From Naematelia aurantialba (Eukaryota > Basidiomycota > Tremellomycetes > Tremellales > Naemateliaceae), in NCBI GenBank assembly GCA_021527695.1, contig JAKFAO010000004.1:1758501-1822500 (forward strand): 64,000 nucleotides of DNA, in the 5' to 3' direction. Each line of letters starts with the position of its first letter. Within the stretch, counting starts at the first letter, position 1. Of the stretch, positions 48,320 to 59,909 are shown piece after piece. The translations under genes and the position numbers were made by a program. A model generated the notes under the pieces. The model was not told the origin of the DNA. It saw nothing but the letters and a program-made list of their open reading frames with translations, and searched no databases.

Positions 48320-48959
48320 GTTATGGTGAATGGTAGTTTCGTCGGTGGAAGGTATTTTGATCGGCCGCTTGCAGTCAGGGCGAAGGCTCTATGGATAAGA
48401 AGTGCTGTCGCAGAGTAATACGCAAAACATAATGAGAGTGTAGCACTCGTCTGAGGTTCCAGTGGTGCTATCCACATCGCCCAGCAGTCCGGTCGAATCT
48501 TGCTCGACATCCGGCGACCGATTGAAGTACAATCCCTCTGTGGTAAAATGGCTCCGGCGCTATCCAAGATATTGGTCCGGCTCACTGTCATCGTCAACGC
48601 TCCTTGCGGTAATTCTGGAGCGAGTGAGAGAAACTGACCTGACATTGTGCCGGGAATCCTACGACGTGCGCCGTCCTAATCGGGAAGACCAGACACCTCA
48701 AACATGACGTGAGTACGTCAAGGGTGCCCCGCGGGTTGCCCCGCGGGTTGAGAGTACTTCTTGCAGCCCCGCGAATACGCCCTGAACGATCCCGGAATTA
48801 TCAGAGCTTCGGGCCAACATCAAAAGTGTTCGGAGCTGCACTGATCTCGTCGACGAATGTATGCCACATTAAAAGGCTGCTTGGCATGTGCAGTCCCCCG
48901 TTATTTCAAGTACGCGCAGCCACGTCTCCGAATCGCTACGCTACACTTTCACGAACACC
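48320..48959. other. Divergent promoter of aldolase and transporter genes
   Basis: About 640 bases between cluster genes. Apart from the tandem CCCCGCGGG element, listed separately, no feature is supported. The open frames have no domain. Confidence 0.45.
48726..48749. promoter_or_regulatory. Tandem 12-bp element with CCGCGG core
   Basis: GCCCCGCGGGTT is repeated back to back (48726-48737 and 48738-48749). Each unit contains the palindrome CCCGCGGG, i.e. CCG and CGG half-sites of the sort bound by Zn2Cys6 dimers. It lies in the divergent promoter of the aldolase and transporter genes, which makes it a candidate binding site for one of the two cluster regulators. Confidence 0.4.
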
Positions 48960-50659
48960 ATGACAGCTGTTGTCGAGCATGAGAAGAATATTGACGAGTG
49001 GCACGAAGGCGAGGACCACCTCGGTCCTACCTTGGCACATTATATTCCCGATTCCGACGCGGAAAAGGCACTCGTACGAAAGATTGACAGACGCATCATC
49101 CCTTGCATTTGGGGACTGTATACACTGTCATACCTTGATCGGGCCAACATAGGGCGAGTCACTGTTTCACCCCCAAGATGACATGATTTGCGCTGACATT
49201 TTGCAGAAACGCCAAGACAGGCGGTTTGCAGGCAGAGTTCGATCTGACATCCACTCAATACTCAATCTGTCTCTTGGTATGTAAGATCCATGTTAGATCT
49301 ACACAGTCAATGACCCCATTGACACTCTCATAGGTCTTCTTCATATCTTATGTTCTTTTCGAGATCCCCTCCAATCTCTTCATCGCTCGCGTTCGGCCTT
49401 CTCTTTATCTCAGTGGCCTATGTGTCCTTTGGGGTGGTGTGGCCGCTTGTATGGGAGCAACGAATACCTATCAACAACTCGCTGGTGTCCGTTTCGCTCT
49501 TGGTGTCATCGAAGCCGGGTTTGCACCTGGTGTGGCTTTCTATCTTTCGTCGTGAGTAGAAACGAGACTAGAAGGAAATTACAGCCAGAAGCTGACGGTC
49601 GTTCATCGACTGATTCAGATGGTACAAGCGATATGAGCTCGCAAGTCGATTCTCGATCTATTACACGGCGACTGCTGTATCTGGTGCCTTCTCCGGTCTT
49701 TTGGCTGGTTTGATCACTCAACATCTCAACGGTGCACGAGGAATCGCAGGTTGGAGATGGCTCTTCATCATCGAAGGATGTGGCTCTTCCTTCCTTGGCC
49801 TCTTCACTTGGTATTTTATGCCTGACTGGCCCTCGACAACCCGTTTCCTGACCGGGGAGGAACGGGTGCTCGCCGCGCACCGTTTGGCCTCCGATGGTGT
49901 CGCCAATACCGCTGGCGCTCAGGGCCATATTGGCCATTTCCAAGCTATCAAAATGGTCATGGTAGATTGGAGGAGTTGGATGTTTGTTCTCCTTTACATG
50001 CTCTGCACTGGTGCCCAGACCATTCAATACTTTGTGCCCACTCTCGTGGCGGCCCTCGGCTGGACAGGCTACCTCGGTCAATACAGGACCATCCCTGTCT
50101 ACGCATCGGCATTCACTTTCATCTTGACGTTCTGCTGGGGCGCAGATTACCTCAAAAAGAAACCTCAAGCCATCTCTCTTGCGGCTGCAATTGCAACGGT
50201 ATGCTTCATCATTGTCACCACTGTTCGCCATCACATGGTACAATACGTCTTCCTCATCTTGGCTTTTGGGGCTGTGTATGCCTTGCCACCTTTAGTGAGT
50301 TTGCTAACGTCCTTGACATTCACACTGCTAACACACGCGTCTGCTAGATCTTGACATGGGTTCCCAATGTGATAGGTTTCCCAGCTGAGAAACGAGCTGT
50401 AGCAATTGCGCTCGTCAACGCCCTGGGAAACTCAGCTTCCATTTACGGTGTCTTTCTCTGGCCATCTAAAGATGCCCCTCGTTACATTCCAGGATTCTCG
50501 GCGACTACTGTCTGGGTGGCGTTGATAGCCATAGTGGCACCGATCATGGCCTACTTGGTAAAGAAATACCCCTTGGAGGCACCCGATGCAGACCAGGTTG
50601 TACTGCGGGAGATTGAGAAGCAGAGGGCGGAGGGCAGACTTCATGCGGTTTTGGTCTAG
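48960..50659 (+). CDS. MFS anion transporter, Dal5 family (second copy)
   Basis: Five exons in phase from the ATG at 48960; the first intron starts with GC (GG|GCGAGT at 49154). Hallmarks are IDRRIIPCIWGLYTLSYLDRANIGNAK (helix 1 with the D-RANIGNA motif), FFISYVLFEIPSNLFIARVRPSLYL, ALGVIEAGFAPGVAFYLSSWY, GIAGWRWLFIIEGC and AVAIALVNALGNSASIYG. This is the anion:cation symporter branch of MFS that includes Dal5, Tna1 and tartrate/hexuronate carriers. It is distinct in sequence from the copy at 42085, so the cluster may import two related substrates or work in two membranes. Confidence 0.9.
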
Positions 50660-51050
50660 GGTAGTCCATCAAAAAGTAACTTTCACAGTATCGCGAATGA
50701 AGCGTTTCAATCCTGCATGAACATGTTAAAGTCCAAAGCAAAGATGAGTCGTCAGCTGGGCGATTGGATCGCATTGGTGAACGCTACAAGCAGTCGTTCT
50801 CCTTGTAGTTTTCGCGGGACAGCAGCAAACTAACGTCCCACTCGCCCGCCGAACGTGCACAAACGAAACCCAAGAGAGTCATCAGAGTAGTAGGGACTGG
50901 GTCTCTACTGAATATCAGATTGAAGCAACGCACCAAAATCGAGCACTATGAGCCGGCCGTGATGATATTAACAAAGATGTTTCTGATGTATATATAGACT
51001 GTAGATGCCAACACAAAAGTTGCATTCATGAAGGTGATAAAACATGGCAT
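50660..51050. other. Convergent intergenic region
   Basis: Between two convergent stop codons. No supported gene. Confidence 0.45.
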
Positions 51051-52348
51051 TCAAGCCAATCCAGCTTCAACCATTTCTTTAAACCTTTGCACGACAGGGA
51101 CCATGCCTCCTTGATCAACTACGAAACCCAAGCTTAATGGATAATCATTATCAAAACGTGCTGGCCAGGAGCCGACAATACGGCGATTGATGGGGTCATC
51201 CTGTTTGCGCAAAGAAGTTGTTAAGCGCATCAACTGTCCAAATGCATGGAGCCAACTTACTCGGAAGGTGATAAGCTTGAGTGCATCCCTTCCAGCAACA
51301 ACTGCGAGGGCTTCTAGCTCCTCTCGGACCGTGGTTGTGAATCCGGGAAGATATGTACTGTCAATAAAGAGAACATAATCAGCAATGCGAAAGCCGCTGG
51401 AGTATCTCAGTCAGGAGGATACTTACACTCGGGTGTGAGGTAAGAACTTTTCTGCCGGTACGTGTTTTGCAATGACAAAGTTCTTGATGGTCGTCTCGGG
51501 ACTAGCGACCCAAGCGGCGAGTTCCAACTCCTTGCTGTCCAGTCCATTGCCTACTGGACAGATCGCCTCCACGCCGTGTAGGGGCTCCCTGATGATACCA
51601 CTGATGAATGCACTGGTGGCCGCTGAGGGTACTCCTGGTCTGACGACAATCGTTGGAAGTCGCAGAATACGACCATCAACAAATCCTCGTCTTGAGTACT
51701 CATTTACAAGCAGTTCCGACGATAGCTTGCCCATCCCGTAAGCGCCTTCTGGAGTCGCGATAGTTTGGATGTTCACGACGTCGGGGAGAGGGCCTCCATA
51801 GACGGCGAGCGAGGACGTGAAGATGAACTTGATGGGCTGGCCAGAGACTGGACGAGTATTTCGTGCCGCTTCCAACATCATCCTGATCGAGTCGATGTTT
51901 ACCTATATAAGCATATCATCAGCCATTTTTTGACAATTCGACTTTGGCAGTTGCTCCAATTACTCTGAGGCCAAGATCGAAATTGTCTTCACTACCTCGG
52001 CTCATAATGCCGTGGAAGCAGTAAACGGTATCGGGCACCCCGAACCCTGTGTGAAACAAAGCATCAATCTCTTCTCTGCTCGTGAGATCTGCTTTGCGTG
52101 CGACGGCGTGGTTGGCGCCCTTCGGAGGCTTGGGCTCAACAATGTCGGCAAGAATGAGATGAACATTGGGAGTGAGTGTATCGGAGAGCAACTCTCCAGC
52201 TAGCTACCATTGATTAACGCCGGCATCATTGACGGATACAAGAAATACCGAAGACAGGTCGACGCACAATATTTCCTAACCAGCCCGCTGCGCCCGTGAT
52301 GAGTACAACATTTTGGGCTGCAGTGCCATGTCCGTTGACGCCGACCAT
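51051..52348 (-). CDS. NAD-dependent epimerase/dehydrogenase, DenD (D-erythronate dehydrogenase)-like
   Basis: Five exons in phase. VVLITGAAGWLGN is the SDR NAD-binding glycine motif. FIFTSSLAVYGG and AYGMGKLSSELL give the Ser and Tyr-x3-Lys catalytic residues of extended SDRs. The block NEYSRRGFVDGRILRLPTIV followed by VRPGVP and SGIIREPL is characteristic of the DenD group, which oxidises four-carbon sugar acids (D-erythronate) in bacteria. Oxidation of a sugar acid or a related polyhydroxy acid in the cytosol is therefore the best guess. The C-terminal part ends in VVDQGGMVPVVQRFKEMVE. It is divergent from the second Zn2Cys6 regulator. Confidence 0.85.
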
Positions 52349-53181
52349 CTTTCTGATTGATGCTCCGTTTTCTTTTATCTGAACACCAGTGGAGCTACGT
52401 ACTGGATACAAAGACGTGTGATGCTGGAATCGAGACAAGGATAATCTCAATGCAGCGAATGGTCGAGCGATGAGACGAGGTATTTATGTATCAGGCATCG
52501 GTCCTCTTGGCCCCATCATTACGGAAATGGTGTCACGCCCGTCCGCCCGCCGCCCAAAACTGCAATCTGGGCCCAGCTAAGCCCCGTCAGTCGGTGGACT
52601 AACAAGCCAGAACTCATCGCCCCGGATCCATGTAAGACCTTGACTCGGAGTCAAGATAGACCCGCCGGACGAATACTTTTCTCCGGGATGAGTGAGCCTG
52701 ATCCAATGTTCCTGCAACGATGGTTTTCGTCCCAGGAATGCTTCTCCTGCTCGGCCTCTTTGATGGTCCAGATCAAAGACTACTGCCGTTGGGTCCAATG
52801 CTGCTCGTCTCTGTGCGATGAGGTTGAACCCCGTGTCAGATGTGACCCATATGAAGCTCCTGCATGTAAAACAGCTCCGCTTCCACGACGAAGCAAAGTG
52901 TGATGTCTGCGTTGCACATTTTGTTGGGTGATACTACTGTTGCAGACTTGTTCTTATTACTCGCTGTGGGCCAAGAGACGTTTTCCGGAGTGCATGCAGA
53001 CCACCAGTCGTCGCTTTGCTTTAGGCGCGCACAGAGGACTCGGCAGATGAACGGGGAATTTACTGTCAGTCTTCCGCTTCCATTATTCATTTGCACCACA
53101 ACGTCTGCTCCTCAGCTCCTCAAACTCTCCGTCTCGTCTCTGTCCATTGCTACTCATGAAACCCATCCTACCCCACCTTAC
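52349..53181. other. Divergent promoter with short upstream ORF
   Basis: About 830 bases between the DenD-like gene and regulator 2. A short upstream ORF (53156-53185) precedes the regulator start and is listed separately. A few GC-rich CCG-containing stretches occur at 52540-52560. No larger gene is supported. Confidence 0.45.
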
Positions 53182-53185
53182 ATGA
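53156..53185 (+). promoter_or_regulatory. Upstream ORF overlapping the regulator start
   Basis: A nine-codon upstream reading frame begins with ATG at 53156 and ends with TGA at 53183-53185, overlapping the main ATG at 53182 as ATGA. Such overlap favours translational control by reinitiation or leaky scanning. Its use depends on the transcript starting upstream of 53156. Confidence 0.4.
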
Positions 53186-56157
53186 ATGAAGTCAGCGCAG
53201 AGTTCGATGAGTCCTCTTTGGTGGGATCGTCGGAGAACGTCGCAGAGTCCACCTCTGCTTCACTGTAAGTGGATTCGATCATCAACAGCCTTCACTCCGC
53301 TTTCTTTGCTGACGTGACAAACTGTAGAAAATGCGATAACCAGACCACGACAACAGAGACAAACAGAGTCCAGTTGGCCTGCCTACACTGTCGGTCAAAG
53401 CGAATCAGATGTTCGGGCAAGAAACCAAGATGTGAAGGGTGTATCAAATCGGGGGTCGAATGCGAATGGCCAACAGCTAGAGCCAAGAAGAGGACTAAGA
53501 GAGAGATGGAAGAGGCCAGGCGGTTGGAGATGAATGCTGAGGAGGGGATGCTTGACAAGGACGAAGTGAGTGTCATGTTGATCAATCTCACCTTGCTTGA
53601 GGGACCGACCCAGATGTCTAATAACGCATGCCTGTGTTACGTGTCACACAAAACCTGGATGACCAGCTGATCACACTCAAGGCAATGCCGCCGATGAGAA
53701 AAAAGTCAGTGATGGAACGTCATAAACAGCAGTTATCTTCATCCATGCCCAATCTCCCATCTGATACGTCAGACCCGTGGACTCTGGGGTCATGTATCTC
53801 CGCGACAAATTATCTCTGGCCGACAGACTTCACATTCTCCATACCAGAGCTGCCTAGAGATGCGTCAACGTCCTCGAATGGACAACAGAATCTTTCTCAA
53901 GGCACAGTACAGGATTCGCTCCCCAACGTTGTTGCCCTCGGATCCTCTGTGAATGCTCCAGAGGGACCAAGCTCTGCCGACAGTGGCGTGAGTGGGATTC
54001 CAGGTTTTGGCTTCTCATTTGGAAATCAATGGTCGCCTTCAACAGATCTGCGATTAGCGACAGCCCTGAACAATCATACGGCTTTCATCAATGGCAATCC
54101 TGAGGAAGACACAGATTTGGAACTATACTATTATCGTTTCGTAAGCTCCATCCATATCTTCAAGCCTTGTCGTCGGCTCATCATGGCGATTGATTTTGTC
54201 TCCTCTTGCAATGAGCAGTCCGGATCAACCGCTATACACCCTGGGATCAATCGTATCGAGTTGAAACTGCAGCGCAGAAACGCATCCGACTCGATAGCTG
54301 CAGCTCCACAACCAGGCAATGGCGATATTCCGACAATCTCAAGCTCTATTTCAGGAGACCTGTTCGATTCGACGGGAATGCCATACCCTCATGTATGGCA
54401 GCCCCTCTTCGCATTGTTCTTCAAACACTTGTCACAGCACTTCCCCAGTTGCAGCCACCAACGCATGATGGAGCGTTTCGAGACGGGCACAATGAGCCAG
54501 TTTCTTGCGTGCTGTATCTGCAGTCTTGGATCGAGATTCACACCTGACGCCAAAGACCCGGCTCAATGTGCTGCGCCATTCATCGCCAAGGCTCAAGAGC
54601 TGACCATACCGTTACTGCACTTCCCGACATATGACGTGGTCACTGGACTGCTATACCTTGCCTGGAGTAACTATGGTCAGAACTCAGAGAGCGGTCTATG
54701 GCAGTACTCGGGGATGGCGATCCGCATGTCCATTGATCTCGGCGTCCACGAGATATCGGAGATATACGAATCTGAAGCTCACGTCATTCGGACGCGGCTG
54801 CTGTTCTGGCAACTATTCATCACGGACAGGATTGTCGCTTTTGCCACTGGAAGACCAGCGTCAATACCCGAAGACATAATCGAAATCCCCTTACCCTCTG
54901 ACGAGGACTTCTTCCCTGACCCAGCAAGGAACTTGGGCAACTCACCAATCGAACAGGTTGAGCCTGTGCCATTCGTTCAGCTAGTTAAGCTCATGATAAT
55001 ATGTGGAAGGATCTCAAATGTTTTGAACGGGAGACGAGGCAGGGCGAGGACGCTGGTGTCGACCAACGAACCCCTTCCCGAATTGCTCGCCGATTTACAA
55101 GTTCGTCTGGTCGTCTTCTACTCGACCTTACCAGAGTCTCTTCGATGGTCAGCGGACAACATGAAACATCAGCACGCTCGTGGGCATGGTGGAACTTTCT
55201 TAGCGCTTCATCTCTGGGCGAATGCAGTTCTGGCGCTGCTCTACCATCCGGAGTTATTGAAAAGTCCGAGTGGCATCGACACCCCATTGAATCGTAGCAT
55301 GGCGAGGCACGTTTCACTGAGTTTGGCAGCCTCAAGGCGGATGTGCGAATGCATGGTCTTTGCGGATCTGGTTGATTCGAGTTCGTGTGTGAGTCCAGTC
55401 TCCCTCAACGAATGGATGCCACAGCTAATTGTATCTAGACCTCTACCCCTTACCTCGCACAGCCGTTGTTCGTCGGAGCGTGAGCAAGACGGTCATCCAG
55501 GCAAGCACGAGCTCATTCGTCCCTTACAGAATGGCTTTCGTACACGAGATGCGGTCGCTTCAAGCACCAGCGACCGAGCCAGTCACCACCAATCCAACAG
55601 ACATGCTTATGCTGTCCATGGCGAAACAAAATTTCTCGGCTCTCCTAAATGCTGTCCACAAAATGGAAGAGTATTGGGCAGGTGCAAATTATGTTGCATC
55701 CATCCTCGAGAAACGTACGTCAATTCGTCAAAATGTCAATTGTTATGGCTGGCTGCTATGCTCACATCCAGGCTCAGGCTCTGGGACCCTCAGAATAGAT
55801 AAAAACACTTTAAAGAAAACTTTTATATCCTTACCTGATACCGGACTTTTGAAACGATTTGCGACCGACCGAGAACATCCTCAAAATGTTGCCCCACCAA
55901 CAGAAACTTCTTTGCGAGAGTCTATTGCCAAGACGGAGAGTTCTTCATCGGCATCTGCGTCGAGACCAAGTAAGTTTGCGTTTTGTCGTTAACGTTTTGC
56001 CTGCTGACCCAGAACAGCACCGTTGTGGCTGGCAGATTTGATGTCAGGTTACGTAGTGGAAGATATGTCGTTCGGTCCAGCCAATACCCTAGATTTGGAA
56101 CGGCTGTTAGCCAGCTCTGCGAATTCGGGACTTCAAGGGAACAATGGCGGGTTGTGA
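53182..56157 (+). CDS. Zn2Cys6 transcription factor (cluster regulator 2)
   Basis: Eight or so exons; the first two are 53182-53264 and 53328 to about 53566, and a 78-nt in-frame intron lies at about 54140-54217. The zinc cluster ACLHCRSKRIRCSGKKPRC...CIKSGVECEW is complete (six Cys). A basic linker (RAKKRTKREMEEARRLE) follows. The fungal-specific domain has QFLACCICSLGSRF, QYSGMAIRMSIDLGVHEI and TRLLFWQLFITDRIVAFATGRP, the standard MHR block. The C-terminus (TPLWLADLMSGYVVEDMSFGPA) reached through a late splice resembles activation-region ends in basidiomycete homologues. A nuclear regulator, presumably of the flanking catabolic genes. Confidence 0.88.
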
Positions 56158-56808
56158 CTTTGGACGTGAAAGCTACACGTGAAAGGATCTTATTGCTGGG
56201 CGGATGTAAAGAAGCTCATCTGTTGTACTGATATATGTAGCGTTCATGGCACTGAATCGGCCCGTGTCGACAAGTTGTAAATATCATGTCGCGTTGAATT
56301 GTACCCAATACACACTAGCTGATACCGGGGGAGCAGCTTGGTATTTGAACCCCATCGTGAAAAGAGCATGCATGCTAAGCAAGCAAGTCGTGACCAGTCA
56401 GTGTGACACAGCATGCACCTGCACACACCGCGTGTTGCCGCACCCAGCATCAGCTGATAACGCATCTGGTCGTGCCGCCGTCGTCGCGCCGCTCTGATGG
56501 ATGTTCCATGAGATCGGCCCGAAAGAGAGTGGCGCACAACGTCGTTCCGTGCCGGAAGAATATCCAACCAACCGATTGTTTCACCGCCCTGATCGAATCA
56601 TACCGGAGTGCACCAAAGTCCGCTGCTCCAATCTAGACAGATCCTCGAACCCGCCGAGAGGAGATGGAACTGGGAAAGCCCGGGTTGATATTGCAATGAC
56701 ACTCTCGCATGGTGCTTTATCTTGGTCTAAACTTCTTTTGTGCATATGTCATTCCTCGGAATTTGAACAGCTGTCGACTGTAGGCCTGTCACAAAGGGCT
56801 TGACGAAC
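56158..56808. other. Intergenic region upstream of kinase gene
   Basis: Holds the 3' end of regulator 2 and the promoter of the kinase gene. No gene is supported. Short frames have no domain. Confidence 0.45.
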
Positions 56809-59045
56809 ATGACAGACAGACATATCTTTCCAGATCACACCACTCTGGTCTTTCAATCCCTTCGCGGCCTTGTCGCTTCTCATCCGTACCTATCTTTCAT
56901 CCCCAGTCTGAAGGTGGTCTACCGAGCCGATCATGACCCTTCCAAGGTGTCTCTCATCTGCGGTGGTGGCTCGGGTCACGAGCCCGGTACTGTCGGTCAT
57001 GTCGGTAGAGGTCTTCTCAGCGCAAGCGTAGCTGGTGATGTCTTTGCCAGTCCGAGCTCCAGACAGGTGAAAGCTGCTATGAAGCAGGTACCAAGCGATA
57101 AAGGGATCATCTTGATCATCACCAATTGTGCGTTTCCAGTCGCCGAGGCCTTATTGTGTCGAACAAAGCGGGATATTGATCACAAGCACGTCATTATCAG
57201 ATACCGGTGACAATCTTCATTTCGGCTTGGCGAGACTCATGGCTCAGTCAGCCGTACAAAAGAACGTAGAATTGGTCGTTGTAGGCGACGACGTCTCGGT
57301 GCCGCGGTCTCGCGGTGGATACGTTGGAAGAAGATGCCTTGCGGGGATCACCTTGGGTAGGCTGTCTTGATTGCTGCGTTTGCTAAATGAGCTGACGGCA
57401 TGATTTCTGTGAGATAGTCTGTAAGATTCTCGGTGCAGGTTCGGAGGCAGACATGGGATTCCAGCATCTTGTTACACTCGGAAGATCAATTTCTACCCAC
57501 ACCGCCTCCATCTGTTGCGCACTCGATCATTGTCATGTACCCGGCAGGCGTGGTGACTGGCACATTGAACATGGTCGAATCGAAATAGGTCTGGGGCTAC
57601 ATAACGAGACTGTACGTGTTCTGGATGACCGCAGATGCTTTGATCACAACTGACCGAGTGGGCTGTCTGTCGCAGGGTGTTTTCAATATCGCGCAGCCGG
57701 GACCTGAAGAATTGATAAGTCGACTGTTAGATCTGATGCTTCGGCAGGACGACCCTGAAAGATCCTACGTGAAGTTCGAAGGCGGCGACGAGCTGGTCCT
57801 CTTGGTCAACAACCAAGGAGGAATGAGCTTTTTGGAGATGGGCGCGGTGGTAGACGAAGTGCTCGTGCAGTTGGGTGAGTCATGACGATGACACTTCGTT
57901 CTGTCTGACTGTCTTGAACTTTGCTTAATATTTTACCGTTGCGCAGAAAAGCAGAATATCATACCTGTCAGGGTACTCAACGGACATTTCATGGGGTCCA
58001 TGAACATGCCCGGAATATCTCTGTCGTTATTGAACTTGACAAACGTGGGCCGAGAATGTGCATTTACGTCTGTCGCTGGCCTTCTCGACCTAATTGATGC
58101 ACCGCACAACTCCATCGCATGGCCGGCTACCAGCGGGATTTATCCTCTGCCAAATGATCTTCAGAACAGAAAGCGCGAAGAAGCTTTCACCGAGGTAGAA
58201 GAAGACGAGAAGGTGGCTGAGCTGGATGTAGCTAAGTTGCTGGGTAAGATTGAAGACTCGATGCCCAGGGATGGACCAGCTGATACAGAATATTTGTAGG
58301 AGATCAAGATTTCATCCGAAGAGCTCTGAAGCAAGCTGGGGAGGATGTTCTAAAGACAGAACCACAACTCACCCGCTGGGATACAGTGAGTGCGTTTTGT
58401 GACTTTTGACCGTGTGATGCTTACCATGTAATTTTTCGACTGATCGTTGGTGACGGTGATTGTGGAGAGACCTGTGCACTGGGCGCCAAAGCTGTTTTAA
58501 AAGCTTTGGACGAAGGACTTGGCTCAGATGGTGACCTTGTCCACCTGTTCCGTGTCTTAACCCAAGTCATCGATGGTAGGCGTTTCTGGTCGTTTCTTCG
58601 ACTGCTGCTACGGGGATGCAGCTGATCTTCGATTACAGACTCGATGGGAGGTACTCTCGGAGCCATCTTCTCCATCTTCCTCGCCGGCCTCACTACTGCT
58701 CTGATACAGTCCGCCAACTCTTCACCAGGCTTGCCCGTCACATCCGAGTTCTTTGGCAAAATGACCGAACAGGCTTTGGAGACTCTCAAACAAAGAACGG
58801 CTGCCAGAGTCGGACATCGAACAGTGATGGATGCTATAATACCCTTCAGTGAGACGTTGGCTTCGACCGGAGACTTTCGTGAGGCCGTCGAAGCATGTAA
58901 GACAGGCGGATTTGGGACAGTGATGATGGAAGCGAAGTTGGGGAGAGCTACCTATGTCGGGCAGATCAACGGTGATATGCCGCCCGATCCTGGGGCGATG
59001 GCATTTGTCACCATTGTGCAAGGCATATTGAAAGCTTGTCATTAA
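56809..59045 (+). CDS. Dihydroxyacetone kinase-family kinase
   Basis: Eight exons. [52 protein letters not shown] and LDHCHVPGR are K-domain blocks; GLGLHNETG contains the His that binds the carbonyl of the ketose covalently. [11 protein letters not shown] and [14 protein letters not shown] lead into the ATP-binding L-domain, with [16 protein letters not shown] and [15 protein letters not shown]. It should phosphorylate dihydroxyacetone or another short ketose with ATP. One intron (58386-58442) has a normal GTGAGT donor but ends in TG, not AG, at the only phase-consistent junction; see findings. Being in the catabolic cluster, it probably handles the ketose released by the aldolase or made by the dehydrogenase. 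Confidence 0.88.
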
Positions 59046-59909
59046 GCAGCCGGATTTGGAAGGCCGTTTTACTCGAAGTATGCATTCATATCCACTAGAT
59101 CAACTCCAGCACAGATGTTTGACTGTGACAAATGATGTATCTTTGTCGCATCTAACAAGACGTTGCGATCCAGCGTAATCTTCATGACCCACCAAAAGTT
59201 ATCTGCAGCGAAGTTCGTACTCACGAGTGACAAGAATCACAATCAACCGATCGAAGGAGGTGCTGCCCATACGAGTATATAGAGCTAGATCACCTCTACA
59301 GGGACTTCATCAGGTTTTGCCCCTCGTCATTCATTGGCCGCCAAAAGTAGTGACTCCCGATTCCAGCATTTTGAGTACAAACCTTCCCAGGGAGTTTGGC
59401 CCCTGCCTCCAGCGCCCGCAGGGGTTTAGTTCCCGCGTATCTATCCAGCTGCGGAATGTGCGCCGCCGGAGACATCTATTATCGGGTTGGGTTTTCCGGA
59501 GTTTCCGGACGGCAGTCCACCGACGCGTGGACAGAAAAAGATGGCGCAAGGTCATTTAATGCTTGGCTTCTCCCTCAACTGCATCCTCCTTGGTAGAGAT
59601 TGGTCATGAGGCCTGCACGTGTACTTGAAGAGGCAGGACGGGGACAAGGGACCATGTCAACCCGACTGACATCCCATCACACTGTTCCGTAGTCCAACAG
59701 AGTCCCCTTTTTTCTCTGCAGCGTCCCCTTTTTTTTCTGCAGCGTCCCCCCCATCATTCCCCTCGTCGTCGTCGTCGTGAGCACGTGCGTTATAGTCGAC
59801 TGATATATCTTTAACCATGAAGCCAGCAAGTCTGTCCGCCAGTTGCCGATTCTTCAGATCGCTCCCCCACTTTGATCATCCCGGCGAAGCCTAACGACAG
59901 CTTGTCGTC
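59046..59909. other. Intergenic region with repeated CCCCTTTTTT units
   Basis: The unit GTCCCCTTTTTTxCTGCAGC occurs about twice near 59702-59750, followed by a GTC-trinucleotide run (59763-59779). Two CACGTG sites are listed separately. No gene is supported. Confidence 0.45.
59616..59787. promoter_or_regulatory. Two CACGTG sites upstream of the acid phosphatase
   Basis: CACGTG at 59616-59621 and 59782-59787, 294 and 128 bases upstream of the phosphatase start. GCACGTGCG at the second site resembles the Pho4-type core that drives phosphate-starvation genes in yeasts and Cryptococcus. Regulation by phosphate is inference. Confidence 0.45.

Noticed and set aside
49506..50243. 245-codon minus-strand frame
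   Set aside because: Antisense to the Dal5-type transporter; Cys/Arg-rich shadow composition.
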